In this document: positions 17,575-25,861 of the stretch, piece after piece
How positions within the stretch are numbered: the stretch's first letter is position 1
How the letters are laid out: each line of letters begins with the position of its first letter
Assembly: GCF_000255295.1 (NCBI RefSeq)
Contig: NC_017030.1
Span: forward strand, 6,608,328 to 6,672,327
DNA length: 64,000 nt
Direction of reading: 5' to 3'
Origin: Corallococcus coralloides DSM 2259
GTDB lineage: Bacteria; Myxococcota; Myxococcia; Myxococcales; Myxococcaceae
Made by a program: the position numbers and the translations under genes
Notes under the pieces: model-generated
Databases searched by the model: none
The model's input: only the letters and a program-made list of their open reading frames with translations
Told to the model about the DNA's origin: nothing

Positions 17575-19545
17575 ATGGCGAAGCGGCTGGGAGAGCGGTT
17601 GATTGAGGCCGGCCTCGTGACTCCGGGGGCCGTGGAGCAGGGTCTGGAGCACCAGAAGATCACCGGCCACAAGCTGGGGGACTGTCTGGTGGAGCTGGGC
17701 CTGCTCCAGGAGGCCGCGCTGCTGCGGCTCCTGGCCAACGAGTTCCAGACCCGCTTCGTCACCGCGGACAAGCTGGCCAAGGTCCGCATCGACACGAAGG
17801 TGTTGGACAAGCTGCCGGTACGGCTGGCGGAAGCGCAGAACGTGCTCCCGCTGGCCGTGGATCCGGAGCGCAAGCTGCTGTCGGTGGTGGCCGCCGAGCC
17901 GCAGAACAAGTCGCTGCTCGACGAGATCGCCCTCGTCACCGGCATGTCGGAGGTCTACGCGTACATCGGCCTGCGCAGCGCCATCTCCGCGGCCATCCGC
18001 AAGCACTACTACGGCGACCCCACGGCGTTCACCACGCTGCTGGAGGGCCCCTCCGCGAACAATGGCCCCCGCCGTCCGGACACCCCGTCGAACACGCACG
18101 TGGGCGCGGAGCCCGGGCGCGGCGGGAGCTCCGCAGGACGCAGCAGCGCCACCAGCCTGAGCATGCGGCTGGAGACGGACGCGCGCATGCGGTTGCAGCG
18201 TGGCGGCAGCGGCACCAACGTGGCGCGCGTCTCCACGCAGCGGCGCGAGCCGGGCGGCCCGCGCGGGCTCATCAGCGACACGGACTACGTGGAGACGCTG
18301 AGCCTGATGGTGGGCCTGCTGGAGCAGGACCGGCCCCGGCACCGGGGACACTCCGCGCAGCTGGCGCGGCAGGCGGGCATCGTCGGCCAGCGCATGGGCA
18401 TGCCCCACAAGGAGCTGGCGGCGCTGTCCATCGCGGCGTACCTGCACGACCTGGGCAAGCCCCCGGAGCGGCACTACTCGCTGGCGAGCAACGCGGCCAA
18501 TCCGGAGTGGAAGGCGCAGGCCAAGGCGTGCTGCCGCGCGCCCACGAAGCTTTTCGAGACGGTGCACCTGCCCGCGCAGGTGAACACCATCCTGGCGCAG
18601 CTGTACGAGGCCTGGGACGGCTCCGGCACGCCCCAGGGCGCCAAGGGCGAGGACATCACCCTGGGCGCGCGCATCCTGGCGGCGGTGGACAGCTTCCTGG
18701 AGTTGACCAAGAACCCGGGCAACGCGCACGGCCGGGTCTTCACCAAGCAGCAGGCGCTGGAGCACCTGAAGAAGAACGCGGGCGTGCTCTACGATCCGGT
18801 GGTCGCGGACATCGTCGGGCAGCTGCAGAGCGGCGCGCTGCTGGTGCACCGGCTGGCCAGCGAGGGCCGCCAGGTGCTCATCGCGGAGCCGGACGAGGCC
18901 ACGCGCGGCGAGCTGCTGGAGGCGGTGCTCAAGCAGGAGCTGGTGGCGCACGCGCTGTCCACGCTGGACGGCGCGCTGGACGGCCTGTCGCGGCAGGACT
19001 GCGACGTGCTGGTGGTGAGCCTGCGGCTGGGCCAGCAGGAGGTGATGGACCTGCTGGAGGCTGTGCGCTCCACGCCGGAGAGCGCGGGCCTGCCCATCGC
19101 CGTGGTGGGCGAACCGGATGCCCAGGCGCGCGAGCGGCTGCTCATGGCGGGCGCGACGGCGGTGCTCTCCCCGAGCGACAAGGCGGAGGTCGCCCGCACG
19201 GTGCTGTCCCTCTTCCAGGACCGCGTGCAGCACAACGGCCCGGGCCGGGTGGTGCGCGGCAGCTTCGACGAGCTGCCCCCGAAGGAGCTGTTGCGCACGC
19301 TGGGCGGCGGCAAGAAGAGCGGGAAGCTCCAGCTGCGGAGCCACACGCTGGAGGGCTCGCTGCACCTGGAGCGCGGCCGCGTGGTGCACGCGGCGTTCGG
19401 CGGCCACGCGGGCGAACCCGCGCTGCAGGCCCTGCTGAAGCTGAAGCAGGCGGACTTCGTCTACGACCCGGACGCGCTGCTCCTGGACATGCCGCAGCTG
19501 GACCAGGACCTGGAGGCCCTGGCCAACGCGCTCACGCCAGCGTGA
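17575..19545 (+). CDS. Four-module signalling protein: MshEN, degenerate HD-GYP, receiver-like, DUF4388
   Basis: Residues 1-155 resemble the MshEN/GspE N-terminal domain, which in some proteins binds cyclic-di-GMP. Residues about 235-410 are an HD-GYP-like domain: RHRGHSAQLAR and AYLHDLGK are present, but the second half reads LYEAWDGSGTPQG where active enzymes have HHE..DGxGYP, so phosphodiesterase activity is doubtful. Residues about 430-545 fold like a receiver but lack the clear phospho-Asp/Lys pattern. Residues about 560-650 are DUF4388, common in myxobacterial signalling proteins. It may sense c-di-GMP rather than hydrolyse it (inference). Its 3' end overlaps the convergent tatD gene by 14 bp. 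Confidence 0.85.
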   Translation: MAKRLGERLIEAGLVTPGAVEQGLEHQKITGHKLGDCLVELGLLQEAALLRLLANEFQTRFVTADKLAKVRIDTKVLDKLPVRLAEAQNVLPLAVDPERKLLSVVAAEPQNKSLLDEIALVTGMSEVYAYIGLRSAISAAIRKHYYGDPTAFTTLLEGPSANNGPRRPDTPSNTHVGAEPGRGGSSAGRSSATSLSMRLETDARMRLQRGGSGTNVARVSTQRREPGGPRGLISDTDYVETLSLMVGLLEQDRPRHRGHSAQLARQAGIVGQRMGMPHKELAALSIAAYLHDLGKPPERHYSLASNAANPEWKAQAKACCRAPTKLFETVHLPAQVNTILAQLYEAWDGSGTPQGAKGEDITLGARILAAVDSFLELTKNPGNAHGRVFTKQQALEHLKKNAGVLYDPVVADIVGQLQSGALLVHRLASEGRQVLIAEPDEATRGELLEAVLKQELVAHALSTLDGALDGLSRQDCDVLVVSLRLGQQEVMDLLEAVRSTPESAGLPIAVVGEPDAQARERLLMAGATAVLSPSDKAEVARTVLSLFQDRVQHNGPGRVVRGSFDELPPKELLRTLGGGKKSGKLQLRSHTLEGSLHLERGRVVHAAFGGHAGEPALQALLKLKQADFVYDPDALLLDMPQLDQDLEALANALTPA

Positions 19546-20308
19546 GGTTGAAGAGGCGGGCCGCGTTCGCCGTGGTGACGCGGGCCACCTCTTCCAGCGA
19601 CACGCCCTTCAGCTCCGCGACCTTCTTCGCGGTCTCCAGCACATGCGCGGGCTCGTTCTTGCGGCCGCGGTGGGGCACCGGCGCGAGGTAGGGGCTGTCC
19701 GTCTCCACCATCAGGCGCTCCAGCGGCGCGAAGCGCACCGCGTCCTGGAGGGCCTCCGTCTTCTTGTAGGTGACGACGCCGGACAGCGACAGGAAGAAGC
19801 CCCGGTCCAGGTACTTGCGGGCCGCGGCCGTGTCGCCGGTGAAGCAGTGGATGACGCCGCTGGTGACGTCCTCGGCGGCCAGGGCCGCTTCGCAGTCGTC
19901 ATGCGCGTCGCGCACGTGCACCACCAGCGGCTTGGACAGGCGCTTCGCGAGCGCGCACTGCCGCCGGAAGACGGTGGCCTGAATCTCGCGCGGCGAGTGG
20001 TCGTAGTAGTAGTCCAGCCCGGCCTCGCCCACGGCGCGCAGCTCCGGGCGGGCGCAGGTGCGCTCCAGCATCTCGAAGTCCGCTTCAGTGGCGCGGGCAG
20101 CTTCGTGCGGGTGGATGCCCAGCGTGGGCGACAGGAAGTCCGGGTGCCGGGCGGCGACCTCCAGCGCGTGGCCCCAGTCACCGGGACCGTGGAACTGCCC
20201 CACCAGCACCGCGTGCACCAGCCCCGCCGCGCGGGCGCGCTCCAGCACCGGCGCCACGTCCGCGTAGTCCTTCGGCTCCAGGTGGCAGTGCGCATCAACC
20301 AGTTTCAT
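19532..20308 (-). CDS. tatD: TatD-family metal-dependent DNase
   Basis: TIM-barrel amidohydrolase family. The metal-binding DAHCHLE is at residues 5-11. GIHPHEA, GEAGLDYYY, HVRDAHDD, HCFTGD and VETDSPYLAPVPHRGRKNEP complete the family signatures. The length (258 aa) is normal. TatD proteins are 3'-5' DNases linked to DNA repair and quality control. ATG 20308 follows AGGAG by 6-7 bases and overlaps the stop of the upstream HEAT gene by 4 bp (ATGA), indicating translational coupling. Confidence 0.95.
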   Translation of the reverse strand: MKLVDAHCHLEPKDYADVAPVLERARAAGLVHAVLVGQFHGPGDWGHALEVAARHPDFLSPTLGIHPHEAARATEADFEMLERTCARPELRAVGEAGLDYYYDHSPREIQATVFRRQCALAKRLSKPLVVHVRDAHDDCEAALAAEDVTSGVIHCFTGDTAAARKYLDRGFFLSLSGVVTYKKTEALQDAVRFAPLERLMVETDSPYLAPVPHRGRKNEPAHVLETAKKVAELKGVSLEEVARVTTANAARLFNLTLA

Positions 20309-21279
20309 GGCTTCTCCTGAAACAGCTCTTCCAGCTCCGTCCGCGCCTCTTCCGAGGCGAAGGTGGGCACGGCGGCGCGCAGGCGCTCCACGCCCTCCGC
20401 CACGCCCAGGCGCCACACGCCGTCCGCCGCGTCCAGCCGGTCGTCCTCGGGCGCGCTCCGGTCCTCCAGCACGGCGAGCAGCCAGGGCAGCGCCTGTGCA
20501 TCTCCCAGCCGGCCCAACCCGCGCGCGGCGGCGCCACGGCACGGGTCCTTCGCGTCCGCGAGGATGTCCTTCAGCCGCTCCAGCGCGCCCGGGACCTTCA
20601 GTTCACCGCACAGCTCCACCGCGAGCGCCCGGTCCGCGCTCCACTTCTTGCGCGTGCGCTGCATCAGCCAGTCCGCGCCCTCCGGGTCGCCCAGCTTCAG
20701 CAGCACGCCCGCGGCCTGCGTCTTGTCGAACGCGGGCAGCAGCCACTTGCCGAAGAGGCGCTTCACCGCCGGCAGCGCCCGCGTGTCCTCCAGCTCCGCC
20801 AGCGCGCCCAGCGCCCGGAAGCGCAGCGTGTCCACGTCCAGCGCGGCCACGAGCACGTCCAGGCCGGCGGGGTGCTTGAGGGCGGCGATGCCTCGCGCGG
20901 CCTCGAAGCGGACCTCCGGCGTGGGGTCCTCCAGCATTCCGGCCAGGGCGCCGCGCGCGTGCGGCAGTGCCAGGTCCGCGAGCCGGCCGGTGGCCTCCAG
21001 CCGCACGCGGGTGTCCTCGTCACGCAGCCTGGGCAGGAGCATGTCCGGGAGCTGATCCGGCGGCAGGATGACGGACGCCAGACTCACGCCCGAGCGGCGC
21101 ACTTCCGGCTGCGTGTCCGCGAGCAGGCGCACGAGCACCTCCGTGAACTCCGCCGCATGCGCGGGCTCCTCGGACGCAAGTTGGAACAACAGGTCCGCCG
21201 CCTCGGCCCGGCTCGCCGGCCGCTTCTCCCGCTCCAGGGTCAACAGGGCGCGGTCCCGCTCGGCACGCCAGTCCGCCAC
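20305..21279 (-). CDS. HEAT-repeat protein (324 aa)
   Basis: Tandem helical repeats of about 30-37 residues run through the whole protein, with recurrent DxxPEVRxxA and LGDxxALPxL patterns (examples near residues 55, 90, 122, 155 and 255). No catalytic motif or signal peptide was seen, so it is a cytosolic scaffold or adaptor. It is coupled to tatD; a shared role is possible but unknown. The stop is followed immediately by the tatD start. Confidence 0.82.
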   Translation of the reverse strand: MADWRAERDRALLTLEREKRPASRAEAADLLFQLASEEPAHAAEFTEVLVRLLADTQPEVRRSGVSLASVILPPDQLPDMLLPRLRDEDTRVRLEATGRLADLALPHARGALAGMLEDPTPEVRFEAARGIAALKHPAGLDVLVAALDVDTLRFRALGALAELEDTRALPAVKRLFGKWLLPAFDKTQAAGVLLKLGDPEGADWLMQRTRKKWSADRALAVELCGELKVPGALERLKDILADAKDPCRGAAARGLGRLGDAQALPWLLAVLEDRSAPEDDRLDAADGVWRLGVAEGVERLRAAVPTFASEEARTELEELFQEKP

Positions 21280-21477
21280 GTCTCGTCACCTCTCTGGCGT
21301 CCGGGCCTTCCCATGCCTGGCGCGTCCTTGGAGTTCCTGTGGATTTCCGGCCGCTGGCGAGGTGTCCCGCCCTACGTCCTGGCTCGCCCGCGTCCCGGTT
21401 CCCGGCGGATGCTCGGGCCTACCGCACGATAGGCATCCCAGGGAGCGCAGCGGCCGCCCGGGATGCCATCGCCCGCG

Positions 21478-23604
21478 CTACTTCACTTCGGCGCCGGGCG
21501 GCACGTCGCCCGGATCCAGCAGGGACAGGTCCTTGCCGCCCGAGCCCGCCGTCAGCAGCATGCCGCGCGACTCGATGCCCTTGAGCTTGCGTGGCTTCAG
21601 GTTCGCGACCACGACGACGCGCCGGCCCGCCACCGCCTCCGGCGCGTACGCCTCCGCGATGCCGGACACGATGGTGCGCGGCGTGCCCTCGCCCAGGTCC
21701 ACGTCCAGCTTGAGCAGCTTGTCCGCGCCCTTCACCTTCTCCGCGGCCACGATGCGCCCTGCCTTCAGCACCACCTTGGCGAAGTCCGCGTACTCGATGT
21801 CGGCCGCGGGCGCGCCTTCCGCCGCCCCCGCACCGGGGGACGCCTGCGTGGTGGGCGCCGCTTCGGGAGTCTTCGCTTCCACGGGCTTCTTCTCCGTCTT
21901 CTTGTCCTTGCCGCCTGCCTTCGCGGGCTCGGCGGCCGGCGTCCCCGCGGGGACCTTGATGATGGCGTTGACGCGCTCCTCTTCCAGCCGGGGCAACAGC
22001 GGCTCCGGCGTGCCCAGCGGACGGGTGCGGTCCAACAGCGGGTACTTCGCGGTGGCGAGCGCCTGGAACGTCAGCGGCTCCGCCCCCAGCTGCGCGAACA
22101 GCTTCTCCGACACGCGCGGCGTCACCGGAGCCAGCAGCGCGCCCAGCAGGTACGCCACGTCCGCCGCGTCCGACAGGTCCGCCCGCGCGGCCTCCGCGTC
22201 CTTCTTCACCAGCGCCCACGGCGCCGCCGTCTGCAGGAACGCGTTCGCCGTGGAGGCAATCTCCGTGATGACCCGGATGGCGTTGCGGTACTCCAGCTTC
22301 TCGAACGCCTCGCGCACCTCCGGCACGCGCGCCAGCGCGTCCTCCACCAGCTTGCGCCCCGCCCCTTCCGCGCGGCCCGGCGCGAGCTTCTTCTCCAGCG
22401 GCCCGGCCAGCAGCGACAGCGCGCGGTTGGCCAGGTTGCCCACGTTGTTGACGAGTTCGCCGTTCACCCGGAGGCGGAAGTCCTTCAGGTTGAGGTCCAG
22501 GTCCTCCACGCCCGCGCCCAGGTTGGCCGCGTAGAAGTAGCGCAGGTAGCTGGGGTCCAGCAGGTCCAGGTAGTCACGCGCGGCCACCATGGTGCCGCGG
22601 CTCTTGCTCATCTTCTCCCCGTTCACGGTCAGGTGCCCGTGCACCTTGATCTCGTTGGGGATGTGGAACCCCGCGACGTTCAGCACCGCGGGCCAGAACA
22701 GCGCGTGGAAGTAGACGATGTCCTTGCCGATGAAGTGGACGATGCGCGTGGGCGCGTCCTTGCCCCAGTACGCGAGCGCATCCGGGACGCGGCCCGACTC
22801 CTTCGCCCACTTCTCCGTCGTGGCGATGTACCCGATGGGCGCGTCCAGCCAGACGTAGAAGAACTTGTCCGTCTCACCCGGAATCGCGAAGCCGAAGTAC
22901 GGCCCGTCGCGGCTGATGTCCCAGTCCGCCAGGCCCTTCTCGAAGAAGCCCTGGAGCTGGGCGGCCAGGCCCGGGTGGATGAAGCCGGGGCGCTTGAGCA
23001 CTTCCTGGAGGAAGTCCGCGTGCCGCGACAGCTTGAAGAACAGGTGCACGGAGTTGCGGCGCACCGGAGGCGTGCCACACAGCGCGCACTTCGGGTCGAT
23101 GAGGTCCGTGGGGTTGTACGTCTTGCCGCACTTCTCGCAGGCGTCGCCGTACTGCTCCGTGGCCCTGCAGTTGGGACAGGTGCCCCGGATGAAGCGGTCG
23201 GGCAGGAAGCGCTTGTCCTTCTCGCAGTAGGTCTGCTCGATGTCGCGGCGGTCGATGTCGCCCGCGTCCTTCAAGCGCCCATAGATGAGCTCCGCGTAGT
23301 GGCGGTTCTCCGGCGAGTTGGTGGAGTGGAAGTAGTCGAAGCGGATGTCGAAGTCGCGGAAGTCGCGCTGGTGCTCGTCGTGGAAGCGCGCGACGAACTG
23401 CTCCGGCGGGATGCCCTGCTTCGCGGCGTTGATTTCAATGGGCGTGCCGTGGGTGTCATCCGCGCAGAAGTAGACGACGTCCTGGCCGCACGAGCGCAGG
23501 AAGCGGACGTAGATGTCCGTCTGGATGTACTCGACAGCGTGGCCGAGGTGGACGGCGCCGTTCGCGTACGGAAGGGCGCTGGTGACGAGGATTCTCTCCG
23601 CCAT
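21478..23604 (-). CDS. metG: Methionyl-tRNA synthetase with C-terminal tRNA-binding domain
   Basis: Class I synthetase charging tRNA-Met. It shows PYANGAVHLGH (HIGH motif) near residue 12, a zinc knuckle with CPNC/CEKC and CALC near 143-180, and KMSKSRGT near 330. The anticodon-binding helical domain follows. A Lys/Ala/Pro-rich linker (about 545-585) leads to a C-terminal EMAP/Trbp111-like tRNA-binding domain (about 590-708). At 708 aa it is the long dimeric type. It is preceded by CAGGAG upstream of the ATG. Confidence 0.97.
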   Translation of the reverse strand: MAERILVTSALPYANGAVHLGHAVEYIQTDIYVRFLRSCGQDVVYFCADDTHGTPIEINAAKQGIPPEQFVARFHDEHQRDFRDFDIRFDYFHSTNSPENRHYAELIYGRLKDAGDIDRRDIEQTYCEKDKRFLPDRFIRGTCPNCRATEQYGDACEKCGKTYNPTDLIDPKCALCGTPPVRRNSVHLFFKLSRHADFLQEVLKRPGFIHPGLAAQLQGFFEKGLADWDISRDGPYFGFAIPGETDKFFYVWLDAPIGYIATTEKWAKESGRVPDALAYWGKDAPTRIVHFIGKDIVYFHALFWPAVLNVAGFHIPNEIKVHGHLTVNGEKMSKSRGTMVAARDYLDLLDPSYLRYFYAANLGAGVEDLDLNLKDFRLRVNGELVNNVGNLANRALSLLAGPLEKKLAPGRAEGAGRKLVEDALARVPEVREAFEKLEYRNAIRVITEIASTANAFLQTAAPWALVKKDAEAARADLSDAADVAYLLGALLAPVTPRVSEKLFAQLGAEPLTFQALATAKYPLLDRTRPLGTPEPLLPRLEEERVNAIIKVPAGTPAAEPAKAGGKDKKTEKKPVEAKTPEAAPTTQASPGAGAAEGAPAADIEYADFAKVVLKAGRIVAAEKVKGADKLLKLDVDLGEGTPRTIVSGIAEAYAPEAVAGRRVVVVANLKPRKLKGIESRGMLLTAGSGGKDLSLLDPGDVPPGAEVK

Positions 23605-23713
23605 GGACTCTCCTGAGGGCGGCGGACCATAGCCGCTCGGGGATACGAGGTCATCGCCAACATGCAGGCCCGGGGCTGCATGGCGCGAAGATGGATGTTA
23701 TCGACCGGACGCC

Positions 23714-24511
23714 ATGTGCACCGTCCTGATCCTCCGTAACGCCCACCCCGAGTGGCCGCTGGTCCTCGCCGCCAACCGGGATGAGTTCTACGCGCGCCCG
23801 GCCCACGGGCCGAAGGTCCTCTCCGAGTCCCCCCGCGTGGTGGGCGGCCAGGACGTGGAGCGGGGCGGCACGTGGATGGGGGTCACCCACGAGGGAGTCG
23901 TGGTCGCCCTGACGAACCAGCGCGGCGCCCGGACCCTGGGCCTGGCCCCCCGCTCCCGGGGCGAGGTGGTGCTGCGCGCCCTCCAGGCCGGGTCGGTGGA
24001 GGCCATCGAGCGCTACCTCGGCACCCTGCCCGCTCCGGAGTTCCTGCCCTTCAACCTGCTCTACGGGGACGCGGGCACCCTGCGGGTGGCCTACGCGCGG
24101 CCGGGCCATGAGCACCTGCTGCACGAGGACGTCCCGGACGGGGTGCACGTACTCCCCAACGACAGCCTGGACAACCTGGCGCTTCCCAAGGTCCAGCGGG
24201 CGCATGCCCTGGCGGAAGGCGTGGCGAAGCGCCCGTGGCCGGAGCTGGTGACGGGGCTCCAGGCGGTCCTGGCCGACCATGCCCTGCCGCCCCGGGAGGC
24301 CGCGACGGGGCTGCTCGCGGAGAACGAGCTGCCCGCGGACTTCCTCCAGCAGCTCCAGGCGCTTTGCATCCACACTTCAGAAGGTTACGGGACGCGCTCG
24401 TCCGCCATCGTCGCGCTCGGGCCCGGCCGCGTGGGGCATTACCTGGCCACGGACATCGCGCCCTGTCAGGGCGGCTGGCGGGACGTGACGGGCCTGCTCA
24501 CGGCGCCCTGA
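23714..24511 (+). CDS. NRDE/TANGO2-family protein
   Basis: The 265-aa protein begins MCTVLI with the invariant Cys2, followed by the family-naming NRDE (LAANRDEFYARP), GGxDVERGGTWMG and ALTNQR motifs, and a C-terminal YGTRSSAIVAL. It matches the Ntn-hydrolase-like NRDE family (TANGO2 in eukaryotes), implicated in haem or lipid handling, though the biochemical role is unsettled. It is divergent from metG and convergent with the patatin gene. Confidence 0.92.
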   Translation: MCTVLILRNAHPEWPLVLAANRDEFYARPAHGPKVLSESPRVVGGQDVERGGTWMGVTHEGVVVALTNQRGARTLGLAPRSRGEVVLRALQAGSVEAIERYLGTLPAPEFLPFNLLYGDAGTLRVAYARPGHEHLLHEDVPDGVHVLPNDSLDNLALPKVQRAHALAEGVAKRPWPELVTGLQAVLADHALPPREAATGLLAENELPADFLQQLQALCIHTSEGYGTRSSAIVALGPGRVGHYLATDIAPCQGGWRDVTGLLTAP

Positions 24512-24526
24512 ACGGACTGCCCGTTC

Positions 24527-25417
24527 TCAGTCCAGCCGCGCCCGCATCACCGCGTCGCGGCCTGCGTCGTAGGTGGCCTCGAAGGCCGGGCCCCGGCCGG
24601 TGAAGGCCTCCACCGGGGGCATGGCCACGTCCACGCGGACCTCCCGCACGTCGCAGCCCAGGTCGGAGCGGTAGAAGGCCGGCTCACCGGTGACGTTGAT
24701 GGCGATGAGCCGCGCGCCCGGGAACAGCTGACACGCGTCATGAATGGGCGTCGCGGAGACGCGATCCGCGCCCGGGTCGATTCGCTCCAGCGTGGCGTCC
24801 TTGAACAGGAGCGGGTTGGAGGCGCTCGCGGAGACGGCCTCCGAAAGCGGGCCGCGCGTGACGGTCACCAGCCGGATGCCGCCCGCGAAGGGCTCCTGGT
24901 GGAAGGTGGCGAAGGGCACGGGGAGCTCCTCCACGCGCGCGCCCGCGTAGAAGGAATCCAGCACCTGGGTGAAGCGCTCATGGCTCAAAGGAGGCACTGT
25001 CGCCGCGCCCCCCGCCGCGCCCAGCGCGCCCGCCGCCACGGCCGGTCCCAGCGCGCCACCCGACACCAGCACCGCGAGCAGGCCCACCGCCGCGCCCACC
25101 GCGCCGCGCGTCGCGGCGACCTTGCGCGTCTGTTCCTCGTAGGCGGTGAAGAAGGAGTGGTAGCGCTGGCGCAGGTTGGCGCCGGGCGCGGACGCATAGA
25201 GGCCGCCCACCACCGCGCCCATGCTGTTGCCCACCACGCAGTCGATGGGTACGCCCCGGGCCACCAGCGCATCCAGCGCGCCCACGTGCGCGAGCCCCTT
25301 GGTGCCACCCACCGACAGCACCACGCAGGTGCGCGAAGCACGCGTGTCCCGGTGGCACGACAGGGCCCCGGAAGCCGCCACCACCGTCAGCAACACCAGC
25401 CCCAACCGCCGCCCCAT
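24527..25417 (-). CDS. Patatin-like phospholipase lipoprotein
   Basis: Signal peptide with a lipobox ending at Cys21 (GALSC), so it is probably lipid-anchored. The patatin oxyanion motif reads GGTKGLAHVG (about 37-46) and the nucleophile elbow GNSMG follows near 63. A glycine/alanine-rich hydrophobic stretch (about 105-140) is unusual and may be membrane-associated. The catalytic Asp (normally DGG/DGA) is not obvious; TPIHDAC is the best candidate. Patatins hydrolyse acyl lipids. The 296-aa length is normal. Confidence 0.82.
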   Translation of the reverse strand: MGRRLGLVLLTVVAASGALSCHRDTRASRTCVVLSVGGTKGLAHVGALDALVARGVPIDCVVGNSMGAVVGGLYASAPGANLRQRYHSFFTAYEEQTRKVAATRGAVGAAVGLLAVLVSGGALGPAVAAGALGAAGGAATVPPLSHERFTQVLDSFYAGARVEELPVPFATFHQEPFAGGIRLVTVTRGPLSEAVSASASNPLLFKDATLERIDPGADRVSATPIHDACQLFPGARLIAINVTGEPAFYRSDLGCDVREVRVDVAMPPVEAFTGRGPAFEATYDAGRDAVMRARLD

Positions 25418-25861
25418 GCATCCTCCCGAGTGCGAAGTCAGGCCACCCTACCCCGTTCCCAGCGGCAAGGCCTGGACGGCCGTCCCATCACCGCGCGGGT
25501 GCCGGACAGGTGCGCCTCGCCGGCCTCGCGGAAGGGCCAGCACCGGCAGCCCCGCCACCGCGCGGGTGCCGGACAGGTGCGCCTCGCCGGCCTCGCGGGA
25601 GTCGCGGGAGGGCCCGCACCGGCCTCCCACCACCGCGCGGTTGCTGGACAGCTGCGCCCCGCTGCCCTCGCGGACGGACCGGCGGGAAGGCCCGGGCAGC
25701 ACCGCGCCTTGCGGGCCTCACACGCGAGCCGACACAGACACCGGGAGCATCCCCAATCGACGGAGGCCACAAACACGACCGCCCCCGGGACAGGAGCCCC
25801 GGAGGCGGAAGGTGACCTTCACGAGGCCCGGCGTGGACTCACGCCGGACCCGCGCGAGGAC
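25418..25861. other. Intergenic region holding tandem repeats
   Basis: 444 bases between the patatin gene start and the protease stop. Apart from the three 43-bp repeats I see no gene, tRNA or obvious terminator. Open frames across it are repeat-driven. Confidence 0.6.
25489..25673. repeat. Three 43-bp direct repeats separated by 24 and 32 bp
   Basis: Units at 25489-25531, 25556-25598 and 25631-25673. Units 1 and 2 are identical over 43 bases; unit 3 differs at six positions. They begin CACCGCGCGG and end CCTCGCGG. They lie in the 444-base gap between the patatin gene and the M4 protease stop codon. Confidence 0.9.

Noticed and set aside
24514..24533. Bidirectional terminator GGACTG...CAGTCC between the NRDE and patatin genes
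   Set aside because: Only a 6-bp stem without a T-run; it overlaps the patatin stop.
25489..25673. Possible CRISPR array
   Set aside because: Only three 43-bp units with uneven 24- and 32-bp spacers, third unit diverged, very GC-rich, no cas genes.
25448..25702. Repeat-containing open frames on the minus strand with REAGEAHLSGTRA units
   Set aside because: Caused by the 43-bp repeats; no ribosome site and no family resemblance.
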